Source: Planctomycetota bacterium (GTDB taxonomy: Bacteria > Planctomycetota > Uabimicrobiia > Uabimicrobiales > Uabimicrobiaceae). Taken from it: a DNA stretch of 64,000 nt. Positions within the stretch are counted from its first letter, which is position 1, and each line of letters begins with the position of its first letter. The stretch is from the NCBI GenBank assembly GCA_029260735.1, contig JAJDCR010000105.1:1-64000 (forward strand), in the 5' to 3' direction. The notes beneath the pieces were generated by a model that saw only the letters and a program-made list of their open reading frames with translations, was not told the DNA's origin and searched no databases. The position numbers and the translations under genes were made by a program. Positions 9,227 to 18,291 of this stretch are shown piece after piece.

Positions 9227-12200
9227 ATGAAACAATGGCTGTTTTTTCTTTTTTTCGCTCTTTTTTGCACTAACTTAATCTATAGCCAAACTAGACCTGT
9301 AGAAGGGCTTCGTGATAAAACACCTAATTTAATTGCCTTTACAAATGCCACCATCATTCCAAGCCCTTCTGAGAAGATTATCTCAGGAAAGCTTCTCATC
9401 CGAGGAGAGCGAATTGAAGCTCTTGGAGAAAACATTAAAATTCCCCCTGCCGCTCTAGTGATAGATTTAAAAGGAGCTTACATTTATCCTGGCTTCATTG
9501 ATCCATTCACAAACTATGCCATTGCGGAAGTAGAAGAAAAAACAAGTGAAGATTGGCGTAGTGGAACAGACTTTTTAGTCGAAAGAAGAGGAGCTCGTCA
9601 TTGGAACGCAGCAGTGAACTCCGAAAGCAAAGCAGCAAATCTTTTAGAACCTGATAAAGAAGTTGCAAAAACTTTCCTAGAACAAGGATTTACCTGCGTT
9701 CAAACAGCCAGCTCTGATGGTGTTTTTCGAGGAAGCTCTGCCATAGTTTTGCTAAAACCAGACATTCCCAACCATATTATTTTAGGCCATGCTCCCCATC
9801 AATTTATATCCTTTAAAAAAGGTTCATCCAGCCAAAACTACCCCAGCTCTCTTATGGGTAGTATTGCTTTAATTCGGCAAACTCTTTCCGATGCTCGCTG
9901 GTACCAAAAAGCACACTTAGCAATAAAAGACCAAATCCGTCCTGAAGTTAATATTTCTCTTTCTTCTCTTCATCCTGTCATGGAGAAAAAACAAGGGGTT
10001 ATTTTCGCTAGCAACAATGAGTTAGACTTACTTAGAGCTGCCGCTTTGGCAAAAGAGTTTAATCTAAAGTTTATTTATAAAGGTAGTGGATACGAGTATC
10101 GGCGTATTCAAACGATTGCCGAGCTGGACTCGACAATTATCTTACCTCTAGCTTTCCCTGATGCTCCTAATGTTAGTACTCGGGAAAAAGCTTTGGACGT
10201 CAGTCTAAGCAAATTAAAACATTGGGATACCGCTCCTGAAAATCCCGCTCGTTTAGAGCAAGCAAAAATTTCTTTTGCTTTTACCACAGACGGGCTTTCT
10301 GAAAAAAGTGATTTTCTTCCCGCATTAAGAAAAGCCGTTAAAAGAGGACTTTCTAAAGAAGCCGCTCTAAAAGCCTTAACTACTATACCAGCTCAAATTT
10401 GCCAAGTAGAAACAGAAGTCGGCAGCCTTGCACCGAAAAAACTAGCTAACTTGGTAATTACGAGTGGTGATATTCTAGAAGAAAATAGTGAAATACATTC
10501 TACTTGGGTTGCCGGGCAAGAATTTTTAATATCACCTCCTCAGTCAACTACCCCCGATGGTAACTGGACACTCTCTTTAAAAACACCTAAATCAGAAAAG
10601 GAATACCAAAACCTTACTCTGAGCATCAAAAACAGTCATGAAGAAATAGAAGCCCAGCTATCTCTAGAAAAAAAAGAGGATGGTGAAAAATCTGTTGAAG
10701 CGAAAAAGATAGAACTTCACGACAACCAAATATCTCTTATGTTTTCAGGAGATAGCATATCCTGGAAAGGAGTGCAAAGGTTTAGCGGAAGAGTTTTTTC
10801 AAATGAAATGAAAGGACTTGCCACTCTAGCAACCGGAGAAGAAGTTCTCTGGCAAGCATCGCGGCAAAAAGAAGACAAAGCTACCGACGAAAAGAAAAAA
10901 GAAGATAAAGATGATGATGGCACAGATTCTTCCCCTAAAGAAACCATTCAAGCTTCTTTCAAAACAGTTTATCCCGATAATGCCTTTGGTCGAGAAAATC
11001 TTCCTCCTATGCCAGAAGCAATTTTAATAAAGAATGCCACCATTTGGACTTGCTCAGAGCAAGGCGTTATTCAAAAGGGAGATATTCTAATTCGCCGAGG
11101 AAAAATTAAGCAAGTCGGTTCCAACATACCCGTTCCTGCTGATGCTGTCATTATTGATGGACAAAATCGACACGTTACCCCAGGAATTATTGATGAGCAC
11201 TCCCACATCGCCATATCAGGAGGAGTTAATGAAGCAACTGCCTCCGTTACAGCAGAAGTTCGTATTGGAGACGTTGTTAACAGTAACTCGCTAGATATCT
11301 ATCGTCACCTGGCAGGAGGCGTTACCACGAGTCATCTTCTTCATGGATCAGCCAATACCATTGGTGGCCAACTCCAAGTGGTTAAACTGCGTTGGGGAGC
11401 CCTTCCAGAAGAGATGAAGGTAAATGATGCTCCCAAAAGCATTAAGTTTGCCCTAGGAGAAAATGTTAAACAAAGTAACTGGGGAGATGATTATACCACT
11501 CGCTATCCTCAAACAAGGATGGGGGTTCAAGGAATCCTAAGAGAATCTTTCCAAGCAGCAAAAGAGTACTATGAAAAGTGGGAAAAATATCAAAATCTTT
11601 CCCCAGAAGAGCAGCAAAAAACAATTCCTCCTCGGCGGGATTTTCAGTTAGAAATCCTTGCCGATGTTCTTCACTCTAAATGTTTCATTCACTGCCATTC
11701 TTATGTCCAAAGTGAAATTCTTGGTTTAGCTCGTTTAGCCAATGAGTTTGGTTTTCGGGTCGGAACATTCACCCATGTCTTAGAAGGTTATAAGGTTGCT
11801 CGTGAACTAAAAGAAGCGGGAGCGATGGCTTCAGCTTTTGCAGATTGGTGGGCTTATAAGTTTGAAGTCTACGACGCCATCCCTTACAACGGAGCTATTC
11901 TCCACGAACAAGGAGTCGTCACTTCATTCAATTCAGATGACGCAGAGATGGGAAGACGATTGAACCAAGAAGCAGCCAAAGCAGTCAAGTACGGAGGTGT
12001 CTCCGAAGAAGAAGCTCTCAAATTTGTAACTCTAAACCCTGCCAAGCAACTCTATCTCGAACACCGCATCGGCTCACTGGAGCCTTCTAAAGATGCTGAC
12101 TTCGTTATTTGGAATGGACACCCTTTATCTGTCTACACTAAAGTTCTTCAAACCTGGATCGATGGAAGAAAATATTTTGATATCGAAGAAGATCTAATCA

Positions 12201-12346
12201 TGCGAGAACAAGCCCAAGAAAAACGCAATACTCTGATCCAAAAAGTCCTTGAGGGAGAGTACGAGTTTTCTAGCGAAGAAAATGTCCAAGAGGAAGTGGA
12301 ACACTACCATTGCGACGATATTTTTGATGCGATGAAAGGAAATTAA
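9227..12346 (+). CDS. Exported double amidohydrolase-family protein
   Basis: A signal peptide (~1-20) precedes two amidohydrolase modules in 1039 aa. The C-terminal module (~600-1000) is complete-looking: TPGIIDEHSH places His658 and His660 in the metal motif, with later ligand candidates in FIHCHSY and FTHVLEGY and the catalytic Asp in SFNSDDAEM. The N-terminal module (~35-430) has the fold pattern but reads YPGFIDPFTNYA, with Phe94 and Asn96 in place of the two histidines, so it is probably non-catalytic. Between them is a beta-rich stretch and a Lys/Asp-rich linker (~545-575). It begins a two-gene operon with the next amidohydrolase, 2 bp apart. The likely role is periplasmic or surface hydrolysis of a cyclic amide or peptide-like substrate; the substrate is unknown. 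Confidence 0.85.
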   Translation: MKQWLFFLFFALFCTNLIYSQTRPVEGLRDKTPNLIAFTNATIIPSPSEKIISGKLLIRGERIEALGENIKIPPAALVIDLKGAYIYPGFIDPFTNYAIAEVEEKTSEDWRSGTDFLVERRGARHWNAAVNSESKAANLLEPDKEVAKTFLEQGFTCVQTASSDGVFRGSSAIVLLKPDIPNHIILGHAPHQFISFKKGSSSQNYPSSLMGSIALIRQTLSDARWYQKAHLAIKDQIRPEVNISLSSLHPVMEKKQGVIFASNNELDLLRAAALAKEFNLKFIYKGSGYEYRRIQTIAELDSTIILPLAFPDAPNVSTREKALDVSLSKLKHWDTAPENPARLEQAKISFAFTTDGLSEKSDFLPALRKAVKRGLSKEAALKALTTIPAQICQVETEVGSLAPKKLANLVITSGDILEENSEIHSTWVAGQEFLISPPQSTTPDGNWTLSLKTPKSEKEYQNLTLSIKNSHEEIEAQLSLEKKEDGEKSVEAKKIELHDNQISLMFSGDSISWKGVQRFSGRVFSNEMKGLATLATGEEVLWQASRQKEDKATDEKKKEDKDDDGTDSSPKETIQASFKTVYPDNAFGRENLPPMPEAILIKNATIWTCSEQGVIQKGDILIRRGKIKQVGSNIPVPADAVIIDGQNRHVTPGIIDEHSHIAISGGVNEATASVTAEVRIGDVVNSNSLDIYRHLAGGVTTSHLLHGSANTIGGQLQVVKLRWGALPEEMKVNDAPKSIKFALGENVKQSNWGDDYTTRYPQTRMGVQGILRESFQAAKEYYEKWEKYQNLSPEEQQKTIPPRRDFQLEILADVLHSKCFIHCHSYVQSEILGLARLANEFGFRVGTFTHVLEGYKVARELKEAGAMASAFADWWAYKFEVYDAIPYNGAILHEQGVVTSFNSDDAEMGRRLNQEAAKAVKYGGVSEEEALKFVTLNPAKQLYLEHRIGSLEPSKDADFVIWNGHPLSVYTKVLQTWIDGRKYFDIEEDLIMREQAQEKRNTLIQKVLEGEYEFSSEENVQEEVEHYHCDDIFDAMKGN

Positions 12347-12348
12347 GG

Positions 12349-13653
12349 ATGAAAAAAACACTTTTTTGTATTCTCGGAGCATATATCCTTCTCAATGCGA
12401 ATGTATTAGCACATGATATTGTTCCTGGAAAAACTCCTCCTGGGCCTATCGCCCTTGTTGGAGGAAACGTTTACACTATGACCGAAGCTCCTTTAAAAGG
12501 AGGGACTGTCATCTTTAACAACGGATTTATCCAAGAAGTAGGAATAGATATTGCCATTCCCGAGGGAGCAACAGTCATTCAAATCCCAGGAAAAAATGTC
12601 TATCCTGGCTTAATATCTCCCAACACAGCCCTGGGCTTAATTGAAATTGGAGCGGTTAGGGCAACCACCGATGTCGAAGAAGTTGGTGACATTAATCCTA
12701 ATGCGAGAGGTGACTCTGCCTATAATACGGACTCAGAAATTATTCCCACCATCCGCTCTAATGGTATTCTTGTGGCAGAAGTTGCTCCCAAAGGAGGCAT
12801 TCTTTCAGGAACATCTTCTCTCTTAATGTTAGATGGATGGACAAAAGAAGATGTTACCTTGGTGAAAAATGTGGGGATTCATCTCCAGTGGCCCCAAATG
12901 AGTATTATTCAAGCCTGGTGGATGGACAAAACTCCTGAGGAACAGCAAGAAGAAAATCAAGAGAAAATAAAGGCACTGCAAAAAATCTTCATCCAAGCTC
13001 ATAAATACTATCTTTCTCACCTTCACGGAGAAAAAACAAAGATAGATTCTCGTTGGGAAGCTATGCTATCTTTATTCTCTAAAGAAATGAAACTATTTGT
13101 CCATGCTTCCGATTACCGACAAATTGAATCATCGGTAGCCTTCTGTAAAAAATATGATTTAGAGATGGTTCTTGTCGGCGGGGGTGATGCCTGGAAGCTA
13201 ACAGGTCTTCTCAAAGAAAACAATATTCCTGTGGTTCTCCAAGCAACTTGTAATCTTCCCAGACGACAAGACGAAGCCTACGATATTGCCTTCCGTCTTC
13301 CTCATTTACTTCATAAAGCCGGAGTTAAATTCTGTTTGTCTTTAGGAGATGAATGGGATGCTTATTGGAATATGCGCAATCTTCCTTACCAAGCAGGCTA
13401 CGCGGTGGCTTTTGGTTTAGATAAGGAGGCTGCCCTTAAGTCGATAACCCTGTGGCCAGCAGAAATTCTAGGGGCAGCCGAAAAAATAGGCTCTCTAGAA
13501 AAAGGAAAGGAAGCTACTCTTATTGTCTCTCAGGGAGATATTCTCGATATCCGTACCAGCAAAATAGAGTACGCCTTTATCCAAGGACGCCCTGTCAACC
13601 TGGATAACCGACATAAAAGGTTATATCGAAAATACCAGAAGAAATACGAGTAG
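12349..13653 (+). CDS. Exported amidohydrolase-like protein with a degenerate metal site
   Basis: This 434-aa protein has a signal peptide (~1-21) and the amidohydrolase entry pattern (VYTMTEAPLKGGTVIFNNGF, then VYPGLISPNTAL). The HxH of the family is replaced by Asn92 and Ala94. The C-terminal composite beta part (LGAAEKIGSLEKGKEATLIV) is well kept. It starts 2 bp after the double amidohydrolase and looks like a paralogue of that protein's inactive half, so it may serve as a partner subunit. The family fold is well supported; catalytic activity is doubtful. Confidence 0.8.
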   Translation: MKKTLFCILGAYILLNANVLAHDIVPGKTPPGPIALVGGNVYTMTEAPLKGGTVIFNNGFIQEVGIDIAIPEGATVIQIPGKNVYPGLISPNTALGLIEIGAVRATTDVEEVGDINPNARGDSAYNTDSEIIPTIRSNGILVAEVAPKGGILSGTSSLLMLDGWTKEDVTLVKNVGIHLQWPQMSIIQAWWMDKTPEEQQEENQEKIKALQKIFIQAHKYYLSHLHGEKTKIDSRWEAMLSLFSKEMKLFVHASDYRQIESSVAFCKKYDLEMVLVGGGDAWKLTGLLKENNIPVVLQATCNLPRRQDEAYDIAFRLPHLLHKAGVKFCLSLGDEWDAYWNMRNLPYQAGYAVAFGLDKEAALKSITLWPAEILGAAEKIGSLEKGKEATLIVSQGDILDIRTSKIEYAFIQGRPVNLDNRHKRLYRKYQKKYE

Positions 13654-13687
13654 GATTTTTAAAACCTCTCTAAGAACCATGTTCCCT

Positions 13688-13831
13688 GGAGGGCTTTGGC
13701 TCCTGCCGCACCGGGGTTGTGCTTGGTTCCTGATAGTATTATATCGCGGGTGCTCCTGCCGAGCAGGGGTTGTGTCCAGATTACATCAAGAACCAAGCAC
13801 ATCCCCTGCTCGGCAGGAGCCAAAGCCCTCC
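13688..13831. repeat. Long GC-rich inverted repeat (46-bp arms, 41/46 identical)
   Basis: The left arm (13688-13733) begins GGAGGGCTTTGGCTCCTGCC and the right arm (13786-13831) is its reverse complement with five mismatches. The spacer contains a third partial copy (TGCTCCTGCCGAGCAGGGGT at 13751-13770) in direct orientation to the left arm. GC content is clearly above the flanks. It follows the amidohydrolase operon by 35 bp, and could be a mobile palindromic unit that also ends transcription. Frames across it are by-products of the repeat. Confidence 0.8.
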
Positions 13832-13910
13832 ACCCTCGCACAGACTCAAAACCTTTAGAACAAGCGTTACATCCACGACAATGTTCTAATCAGACAAATA
13901 AGGACAAACC

Positions 13911-14330
13911 ATGCAAAAAAAAATCCTTCAGGTTATACTTTTTATAACCTCCTTAATATTCCTTTCTTGCACCAACACTCCATCCCCAGAGAAGGAATCC
14001 AAAAGTACACCCCAAGTTTCTCCCACTAGCATCAATAAACAAGGCGAAGAAAGCCTTGCTCAGAAAGAAGAGCAAGCAGCAAATTCTCAGATTCCTGAGA
14101 AACTAGATCAACTTGCCTCGGACTCTGAATGGACTGTTCGAGCTAATGTAGCTGCAAATCCTAGTACAGCGTCCGAAACATTGACCAAATTCCTCCAAGA
14201 TATTCCCGAGGTTCAGGTTAATGTTGCTGCAAATCCTAATACTTCTAAAGAAGTTCTTGAAATTATGCAAAAGCATCCCAACCCTCAAATTAGCAAAAGA
14301 GCTAAAGCTAATCTCCTTAGTGAGCCTTAA
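13911..14330 (+). CDS. Small lipoprotein with HEAT/LRV-like repeats
   Basis: The 139-aa protein has a lipoprotein signal with lipobox IFLSC (Cys20), a Ser/Thr/Gln-rich tether (~21-65), and three repeats of ~25 residues at the C terminus: LASDSEWTVRANVAANPSTA, then a second unit with VQVNVAANPNTS, then a third with HPNPQISKRAKANL. The x-VR-x-x-VAANP-x-T pattern resembles leucine-rich-variant (LRV) repeats, which mediate binding. Partner and function are unknown. It is convergent with the next gene. Confidence 0.7.
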   Translation: MQKKILQVILFITSLIFLSCTNTPSPEKESKSTPQVSPTSINKQGEESLAQKEEQAANSQIPEKLDQLASDSEWTVRANVAANPSTASETLTKFLQDIPEVQVNVAANPNTSKEVLEIMQKHPNPQISKRAKANLLSEP

Positions 14331-14342
14331 TGTAGTTCCAGT

Positions 14343-14873
14343 CTAATCTTTATCGTGGCATTTGAGCTCTTTATTCGTTACTTTCCAAAGAGTAATTATC
14401 TTCCTATACAGTAACGCCGAAAGGCAAAGGACACCACTCACTATACCTCCTAAAATCGTGCTATGACTTAAGGAAAGAGGAATTAAAGAAAACCAGAAAA
14501 AAAGGATTGCAATTCCTTCTAAGCGTTGTCCTAAATGTGCCATAGAGCGAAATCCAGGTGAGTTATCGGTATGGGCCTCAGCTTTTCGCGTATGAATCGT
14601 CCAAATCAAACGAATAGCAATATTAATCCTCAAAGCAAAAAAGAAAGTTGCCAAGATTAAGCTAACAAATGCTGCTATCTGATAATGGCTAGGAGCCTCT
14701 AGCATCAAAATTTCTAAGGCGCCAGCAAAAGCAAAACCCGCAAAAAGACCATCTACTGTCAAAATATGAGCATTTGTGACCAAGCACCCTTTTAGATGCC
14801 TCAGTCTTCTTTCTAAATCTCGTGATGCCACATCTTCTAACGGCTCCGTTTTTTCTACCTTATTATCTTCCAT
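14343..14873 (-). CDS. Uncharacterised four-helix membrane protein
   Basis: The 176-aa protein has a charged cytoplasmic N terminus (~1-30) and four hydrophobic segments at about 42-62, 66-88, 122-140 and 142-158. The basic stretch between the second and third segments (RLIWTIHTRKAEAH) suggests a cytoplasmic loop. I do not recognise a family. Its start overlaps the yhbY stop by 11 bp, so the two are one transcription unit. Function unknown. Confidence 0.7.
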   Translation of the reverse strand: MEDNKVEKTEPLEDVASRDLERRLRHLKGCLVTNAHILTVDGLFAGFAFAGALEILMLEAPSHYQIAAFVSLILATFFFALRINIAIRLIWTIHTRKAEAHTDNSPGFRSMAHLGQRLEGIAILFFWFSLIPLSLSHSTILGGIVSGVLCLSALLYRKIITLWKVTNKELKCHDKD

Positions 14874-15180
14874 CTAAGTCTTCCTCCTCCCAAAAATCAC
14901 TATCTTGTTCAGAATTTTCTTTGTACAGCAAAAAGCTGAAACCTGACACCAAAATAACGAGAGCTTCTAATTTCTCTGCTAGCTCTTGAGCAATTTCTTT
15001 ACGATCTTGATCGCACATTTTGTGGATACGAAACTTAACCAGTTGTTCTTTAGAGAAAGCAATTTTCCCCGCATTATGAGAAGCTTCGTCGATACCTTGC
15101 CGACCAATTTGAACTGAAACAGGTAAGGTATTTCCAATTCCTCTTAGATACCTTTTTTGTTTTCCTGTTAATCGAACCAT
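14863..15180 (-). CDS. yhbY: YhbY/CRM-domain RNA-binding protein
   Basis: This small protein (105 aa) is a single CRM domain, associated with pre-50S ribosome assembly. It shows LTGKQKRYLRGIGNTLPVSV followed by QIGRQGI, the KF-R core strand (LVKFRIHKMCDQDRKEIA) and the closing strand ending FLLYKEN. An acidic tail (~88-105) is added. The G-x-x-G loop of the family is present only in altered form. Overlap with the downstream membrane protein gene suggests co-expression. Confidence 0.85.
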   Translation of the reverse strand: MVRLTGKQKRYLRGIGNTLPVSVQIGRQGIDEASHNAGKIAFSKEQLVKFRIHKMCDQDRKEIAQELAEKLEALVILVSGFSFLLYKENSEQDSDFWEEEDLDGR

Positions 15181-15366
15181 TTTATCTCCTAATTATCGGA
15201 TTGTTCTTGGCTCATTAAATGAGCGACTAAAACGTTCCAGCTTACAACAAAAAGTATTCTTCACAAAGAAGAAAATTTTTTCCAGATTTTACTGGAAAAA
15301 TTACTTAAGTTTTCGTTAAATATCCTTGAATCCATAATAGGTTTCACATTTTTTTTGCCTGTTAAT

Positions 15367-15380
15367 TGACCGACTGGTCA
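15367..15380. promoter_or_regulatory. TetR-type operator candidate 1 upstream of shc
   Basis: The palindrome TGACCGACTGGTCA (TGACC-N4-GGTCA) has the form of many TetR-family operators. With its flank (ATTGACCGACTGGTCAGG) it is repeated in inverted orientation at 15447-15470, 88 bp away centre to centre, in the promoter region of the cyclase gene. No TetR-family gene is in the window, so any regulator lies elsewhere. Confidence 0.55.
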
Positions 15381-15454
15381 GGAAACATTTACTCCTCAGC
15401 TTTCCCTACCTTATTCATTTTCAAAAAATACGGGAAAGACATTCAGAGTTTCCC

Positions 15455-15468
15455 TGACCAATCGGTCA
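15455..15468. promoter_or_regulatory. TetR-type operator candidate 2 upstream of shc
   Basis: TGACCAATCGGTCA is the second TGACC-N4-GGTCA palindrome, 55 bp before the cyclase start codon. Its extended reverse complement (ATTGACCGATTGGTCAGG) differs from site 1 at one base. A candidate -10 element lies at about 15501-15508 (TATTATAC) between this site and the gene, so a bound repressor could block the promoter. The sites are seen; the regulatory role is inferred. Confidence 0.55.
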
Positions 15469-15523
15469 ATATTTTTCATTTTACATCTATCATAACTATC
15501 TATTATACAAAAAGGGAAAATCT

Positions 15524-17614
15524 GTGAGCAAAAACACCACCCCTGAACAAGAAAACACGGGCCTCTGGAGCAATGATTTCTCCCCCGAAAAAATCCATCA
15601 AGTCATCCAATCAGGAGTATCTTGGCTAAACCAAAACCAAGAAGAACCTGGATACTGGGTAGGAATGCTCGAATCTAATTCTTGTATGGAAGCAGAATGG
15701 GTTTTAGCTCAGCATTTTTTGGGAATTACAGATGATCCCAAATACGCGGGAGTCATTCAATCTATCCTCAATGAGCAAAGAGAAGATGGTTCTTGGGAAG
15801 TTTATTACGAAGCAACGGCGGGAGACATTAATGCAACAGTAGAGTGTTACGCTGCCTTAAAAATATCAGGTCTTGATCCCGAAAGCGAACCGCTCAAAAA
15901 AGCTCTTCAATGGATTCACAAGAATGGTGGATTAACGGACATCCGCGTTTTTACGAAATATTGGCTTGCACTTATCGGAGAATGGCCCTGGGAAGCAACT
16001 CCTCAACTCCCTCCTGAAGTGATATTTTTACCTCACTGGTTCCCTCTTTCTATCTACCGTTTTTCTTCTTGGGCTCGTGGAACTCTTATGCCTTTGTGTA
16101 TTCTCTCTGCCCGTCGCCCCACTCAGCCTCTTCCACCAGAGAAGAAACTCGACGAACTTTTCCCCCAAGGCAGAGATAAATTTGATTACAAAATACACTG
16201 CAAAGGTGGATTTTTTTCTTGGGAACGATTCTTTATCACTGTCGACCGAGCCCTCAACCTTTATTTAAAATCGCCAATCAAACCACTCAGAGAAAAGGCC
16301 ATTCAAATTTGCCTGCAATGGATTATCAAGCACCAAGAAGCCGATGGGGCTTGGAGCGGAATCCAACCTCCTTGGATTTACTCTCTCATGGCTCTAAACA
16401 TAGAAGGATATGCCTTTGATCATCCCGTTGTTGCAAGTGGCCTTTCCGCTTTCGACAAACACTGGTCTTATGAGAGGAATGGAGCCACCTATCTTCAAGC
16501 AAGCGAATCTCCTGTCTGGGATACTCTCCTCTCCACTTTTGCTCTTTTAGATTGCCAGGAAACTTACAAGTCTTCCCCAAACATTGCCAAAGCTCTCAAC
16601 TGGATTCTCCAAGAACAAGTAACTGCACCAGGCGACTGGCAAATATATGTAAAAGGAGTAAAAAGCGGTGGTTGGGCTTTTGAAAGAGCCAATGACTGTT
16701 ACCCTGACACAGATGACACCGGAGTTGCTCTGATTGTCTTAAGTAAACTTCGATCTCAAGTAGAAGATCCAAGCTCCATTGACAAAGCTATCGAGCTAGG
16801 AGCTCAGTGGTTATTTGGAATGCAATCCAGCAATGGAGGGTGGGGAGCTTTTGATAAAGACAATAATAGTAAACTCGTCACTAAAATTCCTTTTTGCGAC
16901 TTTGGAGAGGCTCTTGATCCTCCCAGTGTAGATGTAACCGCTCATATCTTAGAGGCATTCGGTCTTCTTGGGTATAAAGCCACTCATCCGGTCATCGCCA
17001 AGGCTCTCAACTATATAAAAAGCGAGCAAGAAGAGGATGGTGCTTGGTTTGGTCGCTGGGGGGTCAACTACATCTACGGAACAGCTTCTGTTCTTCCTGC
17101 CCTAAAAGAACTAAAAGAAGACATGTCTCAACCATACATTTGTAAAGCTGCTGACTGGATTGTAAATCATCAAAATGAAGACGGAGGCTGGGGAGAAACT
17201 TGTAAGTCCTATATGGACGATTCTTTGAGAGGCGTCGGGGAAAGCACTGCATCGCAAAGTGCCTGGGCTCTCATGGCTCTTCTTGCCACAGGCTCCCACG
17301 ACTATGACCAATCTATTACCAAAGGATTAAGATGGCTCACACAAAAGCACAAGGAAGGGACTTGGGACGAACCTCAATACACAGGAACAGGCTTTCCCGG
17401 CTATGGGGTAGGAGAAAGAGTTTACCTGAAAAAAGTTTCTGATAAACTCCAACAAGGAACTGAGCTATCGCGAGCTTTTATGATCAACTACAACTACTAC
17501 CGACACTACTTTCCCCTCATGGCTTTAGGAAGAGCTTGCAAACACTTTGGCATTACCTCTCCTTTAGAAAAAGAAGAAAAGGTTTCTCTAGTCGTGGCTG
17601 AGCAGACAGTTTAA
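15524..17614 (+). CDS. shc: Squalene-hopene cyclase
   Basis: This cyclises squalene to hopene/hopanol for hopanoid membrane lipids; the enzyme is a monotopic membrane protein. The catalytic DxDD motif is present as DTDD (Asp395-Asp398), and multiple QW repeats of the Q-x-x-x-G-x-W type appear (for example QREDGSWE, QSSNGGWGAF, QNEDGGWGE). At 696 aa it is somewhat longer than typical bacterial enzymes. The start is GTG, 7 bp after a Shine-Dalgarno AAAGGG. The two upstream TetR-type palindromes suggest regulated expression. No other hopanoid genes are adjacent. Confidence 0.95.
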   Translation: MSKNTTPEQENTGLWSNDFSPEKIHQVIQSGVSWLNQNQEEPGYWVGMLESNSCMEAEWVLAQHFLGITDDPKYAGVIQSILNEQREDGSWEVYYEATAGDINATVECYAALKISGLDPESEPLKKALQWIHKNGGLTDIRVFTKYWLALIGEWPWEATPQLPPEVIFLPHWFPLSIYRFSSWARGTLMPLCILSARRPTQPLPPEKKLDELFPQGRDKFDYKIHCKGGFFSWERFFITVDRALNLYLKSPIKPLREKAIQICLQWIIKHQEADGAWSGIQPPWIYSLMALNIEGYAFDHPVVASGLSAFDKHWSYERNGATYLQASESPVWDTLLSTFALLDCQETYKSSPNIAKALNWILQEQVTAPGDWQIYVKGVKSGGWAFERANDCYPDTDDTGVALIVLSKLRSQVEDPSSIDKAIELGAQWLFGMQSSNGGWGAFDKDNNSKLVTKIPFCDFGEALDPPSVDVTAHILEAFGLLGYKATHPVIAKALNYIKSEQEEDGAWFGRWGVNYIYGTASVLPALKELKEDMSQPYICKAADWIVNHQNEDGGWGETCKSYMDDSLRGVGESTASQSAWALMALLATGSHDYDQSITKGLRWLTQKHKEGTWDEPQYTGTGFPGYGVGERVYLKKVSDKLQQGTELSRAFMINYNYYRHYFPLMALGRACKHFGITSPLEKEEKVSLVVAEQTV

Positions 17615-17634
17615 AAGACAGATCAAAAATGGTA

Positions 17635-18207
17635 CTAGCGTTTAACTCTTTGAAATAACTCTTTGAAATAAAAAAAACTCGCTAGTGCCAACAATAACAT
17701 TGTATTTGCTTCTGGCACAAGTGGTGTATCAAAGATCTCTACCTCATTGATAGTATAGCGGTTATCGACAGGACCTAGGAAATGCACCTTCGTGACAGTG
17801 TCTTGAATTCCATCGTAGGTAATAAACCCCTCAAAACCAACTAGGCTAGGCTCTGTCCGATCGATAATCCCATTATTCGTTGTAAAAATTCGAGTTAAGA
17901 CCGCCCCTCCCCCTACACTAGAAAAATGCACTCGAAGAGTATCAACAAACTGTGGAGCATTAAAAGAGTAGCGCACAGTAAACTCATTGTTATCGAAAGG
18001 AAAAGGAGCATGTCCACTTAAAATCCCAAAAGTACCGACATCGCCATCGGTAAAACCTGCTGGATCAAAAGCTGCTGCGGGGTGACCACTATGAGCACTT
18101 CCTTCCGTAAAAAAGCCTAAATTTGCCAGATCTAACTGAGTAGCATAGACAGACGCCCCAAAAACAAATATTCCAAGAATAAATATATTAAAAAAAGCTC
18201 GCCTCAT
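17635..18207 (-). CDS. PEP-CTERM-type secreted protein with a galactose-binding-like fold
   Basis: The 190-aa protein has a signal peptide (~1-22) and a beta-rich body. Its TDGDVGTFGI...TVRYSFNAPQFVDTLRVHFS and closing YTINEVEIF strands resemble F5/8-type (discoidin) domains. The C terminus VPEANTMLLLALASFFYF plus a basic end (RVKR) has the PEP-CTERM layout, slightly degenerate (PEA for PEP), and would be processed by an exosortase. It is convergent with shc. Ligand unknown. Confidence 0.72.
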   Translation of the reverse strand: MRRAFFNIFILGIFVFGASVYATQLDLANLGFFTEGSAHSGHPAAAFDPAGFTDGDVGTFGILSGHAPFPFDNNEFTVRYSFNAPQFVDTLRVHFSSVGGGAVLTRIFTTNNGIIDRTEPSLVGFEGFITYDGIQDTVTKVHFLGPVDNRYTINEVEIFDTPLVPEANTMLLLALASFFYFKELFQRVKR

Positions 18208-18291
18208 AATGACACCTTTTACCTTATTTAAATTCCAAAACTCATAAACCTTTTCTATAGTATAGAAAAAATATATAAAATAATCAAATTT

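Noticed and set aside
13659-13947. Two frames across the GC-rich inverted repeat (minus 13659-13841, plus 13696-13947)
   Set aside because: Their translations are mirror products of the repeat arms, with no ribosome site or family resemblance.
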